A stretch of 64,000 nucleotides of DNA from an uncultured Lachnospira sp. (GTDB taxonomy: Bacteria > Bacillota > Clostridia > Lachnospirales > Lachnospiraceae): NCBI GenBank assembly GCA_910589305.1, contig CAJUTV010000012.1, positions 44,538 through 108,537 of the forward strand. Direction: 5' to 3'. Below, one piece after another: positions 44,089-53,961 of this stretch (its first letter is position 1; the number at the start of each line of letters is the position of its first letter). The notes below the pieces were generated by a model. It saw only the letters and a list, made by a program, of their open reading frames with translations. It was not told where the DNA came from and made no database searches. A program made the translations under genes and the position numbers.

Positions 44089-45051
44089 TTATAATTGGTC
44101 TGGATACAATATATCCGCCAATTTTTCATAGGCTTCACCCCATCTTGCATTTGGCTTTTGATTATAAAGTCTTTTATCTAAAACATAATATTGTCCATTC
44201 TGAACTGCTTTAAGAGAACTCCATGCAGGATTATCGGTAAGATTTTTTTCCACATTACTCATAATTTTTTCCATATCACTTCCTTGACATGTCAAAAAAA
44301 TATAATCAGGATTAGCTACAATAATACTTTCTAAACTGAGTGTATCCAACATGCTTTTATCACTGTCTGCTATATTTATACTTCCTAAACTCTTAAGAAT
44401 CTCACCGCCGACAGTTCCACTACTTCCCTTTACTTTAATACCTGAAGTAGACGCTCTTAAAAACAATATTTTAGGTGAACTTCCATCAACTCTTTTTAAA
44501 ATTTCTTGAATATGGTGTTCAACTTCCACACCATTTTTTTGATAAAGGTCTTTTCTTTGTGTTATATTGGTACATATATCTAACATATGCAGATAATCTT
44601 CAAATTGATTGACACAAAAATAAGCTACTGTAATACCAGCTTTTGTAAGTACAGGTTCTAATGCCACATGTGCCTCAATATTAGAACTTGCAATAACAAA
44701 ATCAGGCTGTGCAGCAATAATCAATTCCGCGTTTGGCTTTTGCAAACTGCCTAGATTAATTACGCTCTCATCTAAATCCAACTCAAAACTGTCCCATGTG
44801 TCTGCCGCTGTAGCAGTAAGCTTACCTCCTGACAACATCCATATATCTGCAAAACTGCCAATTAATGTTGCCACTCTATCATGACTTGCAACTGTAACTT
44901 CTCTATCTAAATCATCCTTAAATGTATAACTCTGTACATTATCTTTATCTGTATTTGTATAAGAATCGTGAACATCAGCAGAACAACCTACTGCCCATAT
45001 CATTATAAAAATGATTATACTATATAACAATTTCACTTTGTTTTTTATCAT
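44089..45051 (-). CDS. Iron-chelate/cobalamin-type ABC substrate-binding lipoprotein
   Basis: The 320-residue protein has a lipoprotein signal with lipobox 'AVGC' (about 20-23) and a periplasmic-binding-protein fold of the FepB/BtuF family: 'VATLIGSFADIWMLSGG', 'SLQKPNAELIIAAQPDFVIAS' and a C-terminal 'AYEKLADILYP'. It likely captures a ferric chelate, heme or cobalamin. No permease is adjacent; the FecCD/FecE pair at 27.9-29.6 kb lacks a binding protein and is a possible partner. It lies 12 bp after the SGNH hydrolase gene, an unusual neighbour. Confidence 0.88.
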   Translation of the reverse strand: MIKNKVKLLYSIIIFIMIWAVGCSADVHDSYTNTDKDNVQSYTFKDDLDREVTVASHDRVATLIGSFADIWMLSGGKLTATAADTWDSFELDLDESVINLGSLQKPNAELIIAAQPDFVIASSNIEAHVALEPVLTKAGITVAYFCVNQFEDYLHMLDICTNITQRKDLYQKNGVEVEHHIQEILKRVDGSSPKILFLRASTSGIKVKGSSGTVGGEILKSLGSINIADSDKSMLDTLSLESIIVANPDYIFLTCQGSDMEKIMSNVEKNLTDNPAWSSLKAVQNGQYYVLDKRLYNQKPNARWGEAYEKLADILYPDQL

Positions 45052-45063
45052 TAAAAAATTCCT

Positions 45064-46059
45064 TTACTCCCAATATCCCAATTCAACTCCTTTTTTATAC
45101 ACTGCTAAAGCTTTTGAATAATACCCATAAGCATTAAAATGTGTCCAATCTGATTTAAGCTGTTCTGATATAAACCCTTTTTTGGCATCTTTTCTATCTT
45201 GTGATGTTGCTTTCAATCCAACATCTTTTAATCCATTTTTTATAAGGTATGTACGCATATTAAGAAAATGCTCCCCATAAGCTTCATGTAGTGCAGCTTC
45301 CCATGTTGTCTCTTTCATTCCTATATAACGACCATCATCATTTACGCTTGTCTGATTCAAATCACCCAATGACGAGCCAGGATTATCTGTATCTCCAATA
45401 ATAATATAATAAGAACAATTGCAGCTTTTAATCATCGCATCATATTGCTGTATAAGACTTTCATAATCATTATTCCACCCACCATTGCTTCCTATTTCAA
45501 GAATAAGAATATCATCTTTATGATAAATAGCTTCCTGCATAATATCTACATCAATATTAGACTCTTTTAAATCAACATTACACTCATACCATTTTAAACC
45601 ACCCTGCATAACTGCTATTTCCTGCGATGTTGCACCTGGCACACCAAAATTATAGGTGTTAATTCCTGTCAACTCCTCCAAAATAGAAGGATAATCACAA
45701 TAACTGATATCTTTTATTTCTCCGTCTTTATAGATAAATGCACTATCACTTCCTGTTCCATAGGTCATACTGTCTCCCCAACAAGAAATTTCTCTATATT
45801 GACCATCATAAGGAATATTATCATTTGTTATACTTCTTGATGACAGGTCTGATAAAATATCCTCATCAAAAAAATCATCTTCTGGAAACTCGTTCCACTT
45901 ATCATATGTTGATTCCTTTTCAACCATATATCTTCTACTTATATTAACCACTAAAAAAACAATACAAAGCAATAACATTCCTATAAGTATTGTTAGTATT
46001 GTTTTTCTATATAGTATTATATAACGATTATCATTATTATTTTTCATATTGTTCATCAT
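45064..46059 (-). CDS. Membrane-anchored SGNH/GDSL hydrolase
   Basis: The 331-residue protein has an N-terminal membrane helix (about 18-38) and an extracellular SGNH hydrolase domain: block I 'CWGDSMTYG' (about 92-100), block II Gly in 'NFGVPGATS', block III Asn in 'LEIGSNGG' and block V 'DWTHFNAYG' with Asp and His. It probably de-acylates a surface glycan or lipid. The start has no strong ribosome binding site and lies 8 bp after the upstream stop, suggesting translational coupling. A downstream ATG at 46047 is possible. Confidence 0.86.
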   Translation of the reverse strand: MMNNMKNNNDNRYIILYRKTILTILIGMLLLCIVFLVVNISRRYMVEKESTYDKWNEFPEDDFFDEDILSDLSSRSITNDNIPYDGQYREISCWGDSMTYGTGSDSAFIYKDGEIKDISYCDYPSILEELTGINTYNFGVPGATSQEIAVMQGGLKWYECNVDLKESNIDVDIMQEAIYHKDDILILEIGSNGGWNNDYESLIQQYDAMIKSCNCSYYIIIGDTDNPGSSLGDLNQTSVNDDGRYIGMKETTWEAALHEAYGEHFLNMRTYLIKNGLKDVGLKATSQDRKDAKKGFISEQLKSDWTHFNAYGYYSKALAVYKKGVELGYWE

Positions 46060-46067
46060 TTTAAATA

Positions 46068-46421
46068 TTAATCACTCATATTTTTTTCATTTATCATTTT
46101 TTCTAAAAGTTTACGTTCTCTTGCTCCCTCTTCCACTTTTGCATTAAGAATATCTATCTTTACACTAGATACCTTTTTTTCTTTTTGATATTTAATCTGC
46201 AATGCCTTATATTCTTCAGAATCTTCTGGAAGAGGCTCAGGCTTTAAAATTTGTCTTCTTAACAGCAATAATAATAATATACCAAAAATGCCCAAAGCTG
46301 CAATTGCTCCATATGTCATGCCCACACTGACCAATATCACGGCTATAATAAAACATGACATAGATAAACCGGCTAATATGTAATCGATTATGGTAAATTT
46401 GCTTCTATAAGATTCTTTCAT
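46068..46421 (-). CDS. Small membrane protein, 117 aa
   Basis: The 117-residue protein has two membrane helices (about 12-30 and 33-50) and a charged, helical C-terminal half likely to form a coiled coil. I do not recognise a family. It lies between an SH3 protein and the SGNH hydrolase in a compact four-gene set, suggesting a small cell-envelope complex (inference). Confidence 0.75.
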   Translation of the reverse strand: MKESYRSKFTIIDYILAGLSMSCFIIAVILVSVGMTYGAIAALGIFGILLLLLLRRQILKPEPLPEDSEEYKALQIKYQKEKKVSSVKIDILNAKVEEGARERKLLEKMINEKNMSD

Positions 46422-46437
46422 ATCTTAGTTTTTTACC

Positions 46438-46980
46438 TCATTTCTGACTGATATATTCATTATAAACATATCCTTCCATATTACCATGTTTGATATAAGA
46501 GTAGTATTTTCCCTCTTTAATCATCTCAACTTCTGTTCCTTTTGCCAGCCACCCTACTACTTTGGATTGATTATAGGCAGCGCTTCTAATATTAACTGTT
46601 GAAGCTCCATCAATATAGTATGTCCCATCGGACATACTAACACTAGCTATTGTATGTTCTTCTTTTATATCGTGTTCTACTGTATTTTGCTCTTTACTAT
46701 CTTGTTGTGTTGTATTTTGTTCTTCTATATCTTGTATTTTTGCCTCTGTGTTGTCTTCTGTTATAGAAGCTTCTGGCGTCACATCATTTACTACTTGAAT
46801 GGTGTTTTCCTGTACGCCAACTGCATACTGTTTATCTCCTATTCCATTAGACTCAACAACTGTATTCCCTTTGTTTTCTTTATCATTGCGTATAAGAAAA
46901 ATGTTTATGCCAATACCAATGATTGATACTAATACAATAATCATCATCATGATATTGATACTTTTTCTGTCTTTTCTCAT
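46438..46980 (-). CDS. Membrane-anchored bacterial SH3 (SH3b) protein
   Basis: The 180-residue protein has an N-terminal membrane helix (about 8-28), a low-complexity acidic/Gln-rich linker (90-112, 'EEQNTTQQDSKEQNTVEHD') and a C-terminal SH3b domain: 'STVNIRSAAYNQSKVVGWLA' then 'KHGNMEGYVYNEYIS'. SH3b domains usually bind peptidoglycan peptides. It is the first gene of the operon that continues with the 117-residue protein, the SGNH hydrolase and the binding lipoprotein. Confidence 0.88.
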   Translation of the reverse strand: MRKDRKSINIMMMIIVLVSIIGIGINIFLIRNDKENKGNTVVESNGIGDKQYAVGVQENTIQVVNDVTPEASITEDNTEAKIQDIEEQNTTQQDSKEQNTVEHDIKEEHTIASVSMSDGTYYIDGASTVNIRSAAYNQSKVVGWLAKGTEVEMIKEGKYYSYIKHGNMEGYVYNEYISQK

Positions 46981-47046
46981 ATCAATAACACCACCTTATG
47001 CAAAATACAAAAAAATTATATCACTATTGGCAAAAAATGTCACTGC

Positions 47047-48909
47047 CTAAATCATTTTCGTTGCCATTTGAAGCCATTTTAATTCATTTCCCTCAAAATA
47101 AGGAGCTAACATTTTATATACATATTGATGATATTTATTTAACCAATCAATTTCTCTGTCTGATAAAAGTGTTTTATCAATGCCTTCCAAATCAAAAGGC
47201 ACTAATGTTAATGTTTCAAAGCCCATAAATTTACCATACTCTGTTTCACATAACATTTTACACAATATCAAATTTTCATGGCGTATACCAAACTCATTAG
47301 TTAAATATAATCCAGGTTCATTAGAAGTTATCATTCCTTCCTCTAATATCGTATCTTTTATTTTATCTGGTTTTATCTGCCAGCCTATACAATTCGGTCC
47401 CTCATGCACATTTAAAACATACCCTACACCATGTCCTGTCCCATGATTGTAATCAAGTCCGTTCTCCCACAATGGCTGTCTTGCTAAAATATCTAAATGA
47501 AGCCCTGTAATGCCATACTTAAACCTTGCTGATGCTAAATTTAGATTTCCTCGAAGTACCAAAGTAAATGCGGCTTTTTCTTCACTTTGTAACTCTCCAA
47601 GTACATATGTCCTAGTTATATCTGTTGTCCCTTCAAGATAATGTGCTCCTGTATCAGACAGTAAAAACCCCTTTTTTTCAAGTTTCACATCACTTTCCTG
47701 TGTAGCACAGTAATGCACAATTGCCCCATGTTTGCCATATGCCATTATTGGTGCAAAACTTGCTCCTATGTATCCTTCTTGATTGGCTCTTAATTCCTCC
47801 AATTTTTTTGCTGCATTTAATTCTGTAATTTCTATTTTTCCAACATTTGTTTTGAGCCAATACATAAATTTTGTAACAGCAATGCCATCTTTTAAATGTG
47901 CTTTTCGCATATTATCACATTCTATATTGTTTTTTATTGCCTTCATTCGCACAATTGGATTTTGAATATTTTGTATCTTACACTCAGAAGGAATCAAATG
48001 GACAAGACGATAATTTATCTTATCATAGTCAACCAAAACCGTTTTATTGGAATCTATCTTTGCAATATCAATATAAACCTCATTATAAGGTTTAATTGCA
48101 ATCTGCGTTAATTCTAATTGTTCCTTAATTTTATTAGAAAAAATAGCCTCATTAGCATATAGCACTGCATGATTCATATCAATTATCATATAAGATAAAA
48201 ATACAGGATTATATTGTATATCATTTCCTCTAAGATTTAAAAGCCATGCAATATCATCAAGAGATGCCAAAACACATATATCACTATCTGTTTTTTCCAT
48301 CTCCTCTCTCAATGCCTCTAGCTTTTCCTCCCGCATTCGTCCTGTATATCCAAAATCAAGCTCCCACACAGGTTTTGCTGACAACAAAGGTCTATCCTTC
48401 CACACTTGTCCAACTAAATCCTCATCGGCATATATAGATATATCCAATTTTATTTTAGTTTTTAAATGTTTAACAAAATTATTATTAACTGTACGTCCAT
48501 CAAATCCAATTGTAAATTTATTCAACTCATAATGTGATTTCTTTAAATTATCGCAAGAGCTATCAACTGCATTTGATTTTTTGATTATGTCTTTAAAACT
48601 TTTGGTCAAATATTGCTCAATGGTATCAACATTTTTTTGCCCCATTTTCATTAATTCAATATTACTGACTGACAACTGTTCTTCTGCCTGTAAATAATAT
48701 CTTCCATCTGTCCACAATGCAGCTTTATTATATGTAATAACCAATGTACCAGCAGAACCCGTAAATCCTGAGAGATATTCTCTTTCTTTAAAATATTCCC
48801 CCACGTACTCAGAACTGTGAAAATCTTGCGTACATACAATATAAGCATCAATATTTTTATCTTTCATTAAAACTCTTAATTGATTTATTCTTTCATCATA
48901 AATACTCAT
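47047..48909 (-). CDS. pepP: Aminopeptidase P (M24 family Xaa-Pro aminopeptidase)
   Basis: The 620-residue protein has two creatinase-N-like domains and a C-terminal M24 domain. Metal ligands are visible: Asp in 'LLSDTGAHYLEGTTDITR' (two Asp), His in 'GTGHGVG', and Glu in 'SNEPGLYL' and 'GIRHENL'. It removes N-terminal residues before proline in the cytosol. The start at 48909 has GAGGTG upstream; a longer frame from 48954 has no site. It appears monocistronic. Confidence 0.93.
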   Translation of the reverse strand: MSIYDERINQLRVLMKDKNIDAYIVCTQDFHSSEYVGEYFKEREYLSGFTGSAGTLVITYNKAALWTDGRYYLQAEEQLSVSNIELMKMGQKNVDTIEQYLTKSFKDIIKKSNAVDSSCDNLKKSHYELNKFTIGFDGRTVNNNFVKHLKTKIKLDISIYADEDLVGQVWKDRPLLSAKPVWELDFGYTGRMREEKLEALREEMEKTDSDICVLASLDDIAWLLNLRGNDIQYNPVFLSYMIIDMNHAVLYANEAIFSNKIKEQLELTQIAIKPYNEVYIDIAKIDSNKTVLVDYDKINYRLVHLIPSECKIQNIQNPIVRMKAIKNNIECDNMRKAHLKDGIAVTKFMYWLKTNVGKIEITELNAAKKLEELRANQEGYIGASFAPIMAYGKHGAIVHYCATQESDVKLEKKGFLLSDTGAHYLEGTTDITRTYVLGELQSEEKAAFTLVLRGNLNLASARFKYGITGLHLDILARQPLWENGLDYNHGTGHGVGYVLNVHEGPNCIGWQIKPDKIKDTILEEGMITSNEPGLYLTNEFGIRHENLILCKMLCETEYGKFMGFETLTLVPFDLEGIDKTLLSDREIDWLNKYHQYVYKMLAPYFEGNELKWLQMATKMI

Positions 48910-49011
48910 AAGTTCACCTCTATGATACCTCAATTGAACAAAAGGGGTTGCCAATGACAGCCCCCATGCTTATATAATACTAAATTTTATATTATTGTCA
49001 AACAATAACCA

Positions 49012-49209
49012 TTAAGATTTATGAAAAAATCCCTCAATTTCTTTTCCAACAGATTTTATGCCTTCGCCAAACCCATTAGCCATATTCTTTGCTTTCTTAT
49101 CAAGCTCATTTTTCTTGATATAATCCTGTGTTTTATCTGCTACATTATTTGTTACATCAACAGCCTTTTCCACACCATTTAAAACCTTCTCTTTGTTAAT
49201 AAAAGTCAT
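49012..49209 (-). CDS. Small helical hypothetical protein, 65 aa
   Basis: The 65-residue protein is helical and charged: 'GVEKAVDVTNNVADKTQDYI' and a C-terminal 'VGKEIEGFFHKS', resembling small stress-type or YtxH-like proteins only in composition. AAGGAG precedes the start. No function can be given. Confidence 0.7.
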   Translation of the reverse strand: MTFINKEKVLNGVEKAVDVTNNVADKTQDYIKKNELDKKAKNMANGFGEGIKSVGKEIEGFFHKS

Positions 49210-49255
49210 AACAACAACTCCTTCCTATTTTTACATTATTAAACCACATTATTGT

Positions 49256-50992
49256 TTATTTGGCAAATTGACTCTCATAAAGATTTTTATAAAATCCACC
49301 TTTTGCAAGCAATTCTTTGTGATTTCCCTGTTCTATAATATGTCCATCTTTCATAACGAGAATAATATCTGCCGCCTGAATCGTTGACAATCGATGAGCG
49401 ACAATAAAACTTGTTCTTCCCTCCATCAATTTATCAAACGCTTTTTGAATTTTTACTTCTGTACGTGTATCTATAGAAGATGTAGCCTCATCTAATATCA
49501 GCATAGATGGGTGACATAACATTACTCTTGTAATGCACAAAAGCTGCTTTTGTCCTTGTGACAATCCGCCCCCATCTTCTCCTATAATCGTATTATACCC
49601 ATCAGACAATCTTTTTATGAAACTGTGCGAATGGGCGGCTTTTGCTGCCGCAATGACCTCTTCATCTGTCGCATCGGATTTTCCCATCACAATATTATCA
49701 CGAATCGTACCTGATTTAAGCCATGTTTCTTGAAGTACCATACCATACCCGCTTCTTAATGCGTTTCTAGTCATATCCTTTATATTTATTCCTGAAACGC
49801 TGATTTTTCCACTATCAACATCATAAAATCTCATAAGAAGATTAATAATTGTGGTTTTTCCACAGCCTGTTGGTCCGACAATAGCCACTTTTTGTCCTTT
49901 TTTTACATGAAGATTAAAATTTTCAATCAATTTTTTATCTGGAATATAGGAAAAAAATACATTGTCTAAATCAACCGTTCCATCTATTTGAATCGCTCTT
50001 TTTGCATTAGGACTATCAGGCACTTCTGGACATTCTTCTATTAATTCAAACACTCTGGATGCACATGCCAACGCATTTTGCAACTCTGTCACAACACCTG
50101 ATATTTCATTAAAAGGTTTTGTATATTGATTTGCATAACTTAAAAAGCTAGATAATTGTCCAACAGTAATACCTCCATATATGGCAGATATAGCACCAGT
50201 TACTGCAACACCTGCATAAACTAAGCTATTGACAAATCGTGTAGAAGGATTTGTAAGTGATGAGAAAAATATTGCCCGCAATGAATATTTTTGCAACTTT
50301 TCATTAATCTCATCAAATTGATGTATCGACGTCTCCTCATGGTTATATGCTTTTACAACCTTTTGACCTCCAATAATTTCATCAATAAATGCTGTTTGTT
50401 CTCCTCTTGTCTCAGACTGTAGCTTAAACATCATATAAGTTTTCTTTGCAATAAAACTTGCCACAAAAAAGGACAATGGTGTGACAAATACAACAACTAA
50501 TGTAATTTTAAAATTTATCATCAGCATAAATCCTAATGTACCTATAATTGTCATTACCCCAATAAAAAATTGTGTAAATCCCATTAAAAGACCATCGGCA
50601 AACTGGTCTACATCAGCAATAACACGACTGACAACCTCACCATATGAATGTCCATCAATATATTTTAATGGAAGCCGTTGAATTTTCTCAATAGCTTCAT
50701 CTCGAATGTCTCTTACAACATGATATGTTATTTTATTGTTACATATATTCATTATCCATTGAGACAAAGCTGTTACGCCAATAAATACTGCATTTGTAAA
50801 AAGAATACTTTTAATATTTTCAAAATCAACATTATTTGCTCCTACAATATAATCAATAGCTTTACCTATAAGAATAGGTACATACAGTGTTGAAGCAACT
50901 GTTATTATTGCCATAATCACCGAAAGCGCAAGGAAAAACCAATACTTTTTAATTCTTCTAAGCACTTTTTTAATTACTTTCCAAGAAACCAT
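49256..50992 (-). CDS. ABC exporter half-transporter (ATPase-permease), subunit 2
   Basis: The 578-residue protein has six membrane helices and a C-terminal ATPase with Walker A GPTGCGKTT, signature 'LSQGQKQLLCI' and Walker B 'MLILDEATSSID' with an intact catalytic Glu. It pairs with the upstream gene as a heterodimeric exporter of the BmrC-BmrD / LmrC-LmrD type. Start 50992 is one base after the upstream stop, with AGGAGG upstream; the frame extends to 51079 without a site. Cargo may be drugs, lipids or peptides. Confidence 0.93.
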   Translation of the reverse strand: MVSWKVIKKVLRRIKKYWFFLALSVIMAIITVASTLYVPILIGKAIDYIVGANNVDFENIKSILFTNAVFIGVTALSQWIMNICNNKITYHVVRDIRDEAIEKIQRLPLKYIDGHSYGEVVSRVIADVDQFADGLLMGFTQFFIGVMTIIGTLGFMLMINFKITLVVVFVTPLSFFVASFIAKKTYMMFKLQSETRGEQTAFIDEIIGGQKVVKAYNHEETSIHQFDEINEKLQKYSLRAIFFSSLTNPSTRFVNSLVYAGVAVTGAISAIYGGITVGQLSSFLSYANQYTKPFNEISGVVTELQNALACASRVFELIEECPEVPDSPNAKRAIQIDGTVDLDNVFFSYIPDKKLIENFNLHVKKGQKVAIVGPTGCGKTTIINLLMRFYDVDSGKISVSGINIKDMTRNALRSGYGMVLQETWLKSGTIRDNIVMGKSDATDEEVIAAAKAAHSHSFIKRLSDGYNTIIGEDGGGLSQGQKQLLCITRVMLCHPSMLILDEATSSIDTRTEVKIQKAFDKLMEGRTSFIVAHRLSTIQAADIILVMKDGHIIEQGNHKELLAKGGFYKNLYESQFAK

Positions 50993-50993
50993 G

Positions 50994-52733
50994 TTATTTT
51001 TCCTCCTTTGTCTTAAATTGTGAATGATATATCTCTTGATACACTTCACAACTTGCAAGGAGTTCTTTATGCGTACCAATACCTGTTACCATGCCATCAT
51101 CTAATACAATAATCTTATCAGCATGCATCATCGATGCGGCTCTTTGAGAAACAATAAACAATGTTGGCGAAGGCGTCATATTTCTTATTGAATTTCTAAG
51201 TGCTGCATCGGTAGCAAAGTCTAATGCAGAAGAACTGTCATCAAGTATTAAAATATCTGGCTGCCCCACAACTGCTCTAGCAATAGTAAGCCTTTGCCTT
51301 TGTCCTCCTGAAAGATTTTTTCCTGCTTGGTCTACAAAAGCATCAAGTACACCATCTTTTTTTTCTACAAATTCTTTTGCTTGAGACACTTCTAAAGCTG
51401 TCATTATTTCTTCATCAGTAGCATCTTGCTTTCCCCATTTTACATTATCTCGAATGGTTCCCTTAAATAATAAAGCTTTCTGCATAACTACTGCAACTTT
51501 TGACCGTATGGATTCTTGTGTATACTCTTTAACATTCACTCCATTAATAAGAACTTCACCCTTCGTAGCATCATAAAAACGTGGAATTAATCCTATAAGA
51601 GAAGATTTACCTGAGCCTGTTCCACCAATAACTCCTATTGTTTCACCTTTGTTGACTTTAAAGTTAATATCTGAAATAGCTTCTTCTCCGCCACCCTTAT
51701 ATCTTAATGAAACATTTTTAAACTCAACAATAGGGGTTTGCACATTATCATCTTTCTGCTTTTTGATATCAATTTTCCCATCAGCCATTTCAGACTGAAT
51801 ATAAAATATCTCATCAATTCGATTGGCACATGCTAATGCCTTTGTCACGCTAATAATCAGATTGGCTAATTTAATAAGCTCTACTAATATCTGAGACATA
51901 TAGTTGTATAAAGCAATCACTTGACCTGTCGATAATGTTCCTGCATTGACACGAATAGCTCCAATCCAAATTAAAACAATAATAGACACATTTACCACAA
52001 CATATGTCAATGGATTCATTAAACCTGATATCTTGCCAACAAACTTTTGCAAATGATTTAATTGTTCATTGGACTGTTTAAAGCGTCTTACCTCTTCATT
52101 TTCTTTATTAAACGCTCTTATTACCCTTACGCCAACAAGATTTTCTCTTGTTATTCCAAGTATCTTATCAAGTCCAGACTGTACTTTTTTATACATAGGT
52201 CTTGTAATAAACATAATCCCAAACACAATGATTGCAAGTATTGGAATAGCTGCCACAAATACTAATGCTGCTTGAACATCTATAGTAAAAGCCATAATCA
52301 TTGCACCAAACACAATAAAAGGTGAACGCAAAAACAATCTCAAAACAAGATTAACACCATTTTGCACCTGATTGACATCACTTGTCATTCGCGTAATTAA
52401 GGTTGATGTTCCTACTGTATCTAACTCTGAAAACGATAAACTTTGAATATGACTAAACAAATGATGTCTTAAACCAGTTGCACAGCCTACTGCCGCTTTA
52501 GCAGCAAAATATTGCGCTGTAATTGAACAAACAAGCCCAATAATTGCAAGCAATATCAACATCATACACATTTTAAAAATATAGCCCTTATCCTGCCCAG
52601 CTATACCAATATCAATAATTGATGATACCACTAATGGCACAAATAATTCAAATGTAGCTTCTAACATTTTAAACAATGGTGCTAGTACACATTCTTTACG
52701 ATACCTTCTTAAATACATTAGTATCCGTTTCAT
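50994..52733 (-). CDS. ABC exporter half-transporter (ATPase-permease), subunit 1
   Basis: The 579-residue protein has six membrane helices and an ATPase with Walker A GGTGSGKSS and signature 'LSGGQRQRLTIAR'. The residue after Walker B is Asp ('ILILDDSSSALD') instead of the catalytic Glu, so this half carries the degenerate ATP site, as in asymmetric heterodimeric exporters. Its stop is one base before the start of subunit 2. AAAGGA lies about 13 bp upstream of the ATG. Confidence 0.93.
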   Translation of the reverse strand: MKRILMYLRRYRKECVLAPLFKMLEATFELFVPLVVSSIIDIGIAGQDKGYIFKMCMMLILLAIIGLVCSITAQYFAAKAAVGCATGLRHHLFSHIQSLSFSELDTVGTSTLITRMTSDVNQVQNGVNLVLRLFLRSPFIVFGAMIMAFTIDVQAALVFVAAIPILAIIVFGIMFITRPMYKKVQSGLDKILGITRENLVGVRVIRAFNKENEEVRRFKQSNEQLNHLQKFVGKISGLMNPLTYVVVNVSIIVLIWIGAIRVNAGTLSTGQVIALYNYMSQILVELIKLANLIISVTKALACANRIDEIFYIQSEMADGKIDIKKQKDDNVQTPIVEFKNVSLRYKGGGEEAISDINFKVNKGETIGVIGGTGSGKSSLIGLIPRFYDATKGEVLINGVNVKEYTQESIRSKVAVVMQKALLFKGTIRDNVKWGKQDATDEEIMTALEVSQAKEFVEKKDGVLDAFVDQAGKNLSGGQRQRLTIARAVVGQPDILILDDSSSALDFATDAALRNSIRNMTPSPTLFIVSQRAASMMHADKIIVLDDGMVTGIGTHKELLASCEVYQEIYHSQFKTKEEK

Positions 52734-52771
52734 AATTTATTAAATCCTTTCTCTTATTGTGTAAAAAACTA

Positions 52772-52829
52772 CAAGCAACTTTTTGAAGTCAAATATCCGC
52801 CTTAATTTGCGAAATATTTGACCTTCACA
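52772..52829. other. Long interrupted hairpin between ldh and ABC genes
   Basis: GCAACT...GAAG, TCAAATATCCGC, GCGAAATATTTGA and CTTC...AGTTGC nest as one stem of about 25 bp with two internal bulges. It lies between two minus-strand genes and may end transcription of ldh or be an old repeat remnant. The 3' side has no clear T-run. Confidence 0.5.
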
Positions 52830-52909
52830 GCAGTTGCCAAATATCCATACAAACACATTTGCTTGGGTGTTACTTGCAGGAATTATTTTTTAATAATATA
52901 AAATACGTT

Positions 52910-53863
52910 TTACAATTCATTATTTTGAATAACTTGCTTTAATGTCTTTGCTGATTCTTGTAATTTATTAAGCTCATCATAATTTAAAGCAATTGGAATT
53001 TTACGTTCCATACCATCTTTTCCAACAATTGCTGGCATAGATAACGCAACATCTTCAATGCCATATTCTCCCTCCATAATAGAAGAAATTGGCAAAATAG
53101 ACTTTTCATCTCTTACAATTGCCTCACATATTCTCTTTACAGACATTGCAATACCATAATATGTTGCATGTTTTCTTTCAATAATCTCATATGCGCTGTT
53201 TTTTACTTCCTCAGCAATCTTGTCTAAATCTTTTATTTCTCCCCCTGCATGAGATTTACAAAAATCATCAAGCGGTGTTCCTGATACATTTGCACTGCTT
53301 ATAGCAGCAATTTCACTATCTCCATGTTCACCTATAATAAATGCGTGAATACTTCTGCTATCTACTTTTAACATCTTTCCTAAAATTTCCTTCATACGTC
53401 CTGTATCAAGCACTGTTCCTGAACCAATAACACGATTTGAAGGAAATCCACTAATTTTAAGGGCAGTATAAGTCAATATATCAACAGGATTTGATACTAC
53501 CAAAATAATCCCATGACATTCTCTTTGACTTATCTGTGGAATAATATTTTTAAATATCTCCACATTTTTTTTAACCAAATCCAGTCTCGTCTCACCGGGC
53601 TTTTGATTTGCACCTGCTGTTACCACTATGATAGCTGCATCTACAATATCATCATAACTTCCCGCATATATTTTCATCGGTCTTGCAAACGGTGTTCCAT
53701 GACTAATGTCAAGAGCTTCTCCTTCTGCTTTTTGAGTATCTGAATCCAACAATACCATCTCTGAAAACAATCCGCTTTGCATCAAAGCAAACGCTGATGC
53801 TGAACCTACAAATCCACAGCCAATTACGGCAACTTTTCTTAAATTTACATTTGACTTTACCAT
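52910..53863 (-). CDS. ldh: L-lactate dehydrogenase
   Basis: The 317-residue protein has 'KVAVIGCGFVGSASA' as the NAD loop, the specificity loop 'GANQKPGETRLDL' with Gln (lactate rather than malate) and Arg, 'VVSNPVDILTY', and the catalytic His in 'IIGEHGDSE'. It reduces pyruvate to L-lactate in fermentation. The start at 53863 has GGAG upstream and gives the typical length; a frame opening at 53875 is less likely. It appears monocistronic. Confidence 0.95.
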   Translation of the reverse strand: MVKSNVNLRKVAVIGCGFVGSASAFALMQSGLFSEMVLLDSDTQKAEGEALDISHGTPFARPMKIYAGSYDDIVDAAIIVVTAGANQKPGETRLDLVKKNVEIFKNIIPQISQRECHGIILVVSNPVDILTYTALKISGFPSNRVIGSGTVLDTGRMKEILGKMLKVDSRSIHAFIIGEHGDSEIAAISSANVSGTPLDDFCKSHAGGEIKDLDKIAEEVKNSAYEIIERKHATYYGIAMSVKRICEAIVRDEKSILPISSIMEGEYGIEDVALSMPAIVGKDGMERKIPIALNYDELNKLQESAKTLKQVIQNNEL

Positions 53864-53961
53864 ACATATCTCCAATCTTTCATCAATTTTATGTTAAATC
53901 TTGTATATATAGTATTGTCATAATAAAAGTCAAATATGCACAAATCCTTGTAACTGCTAGG

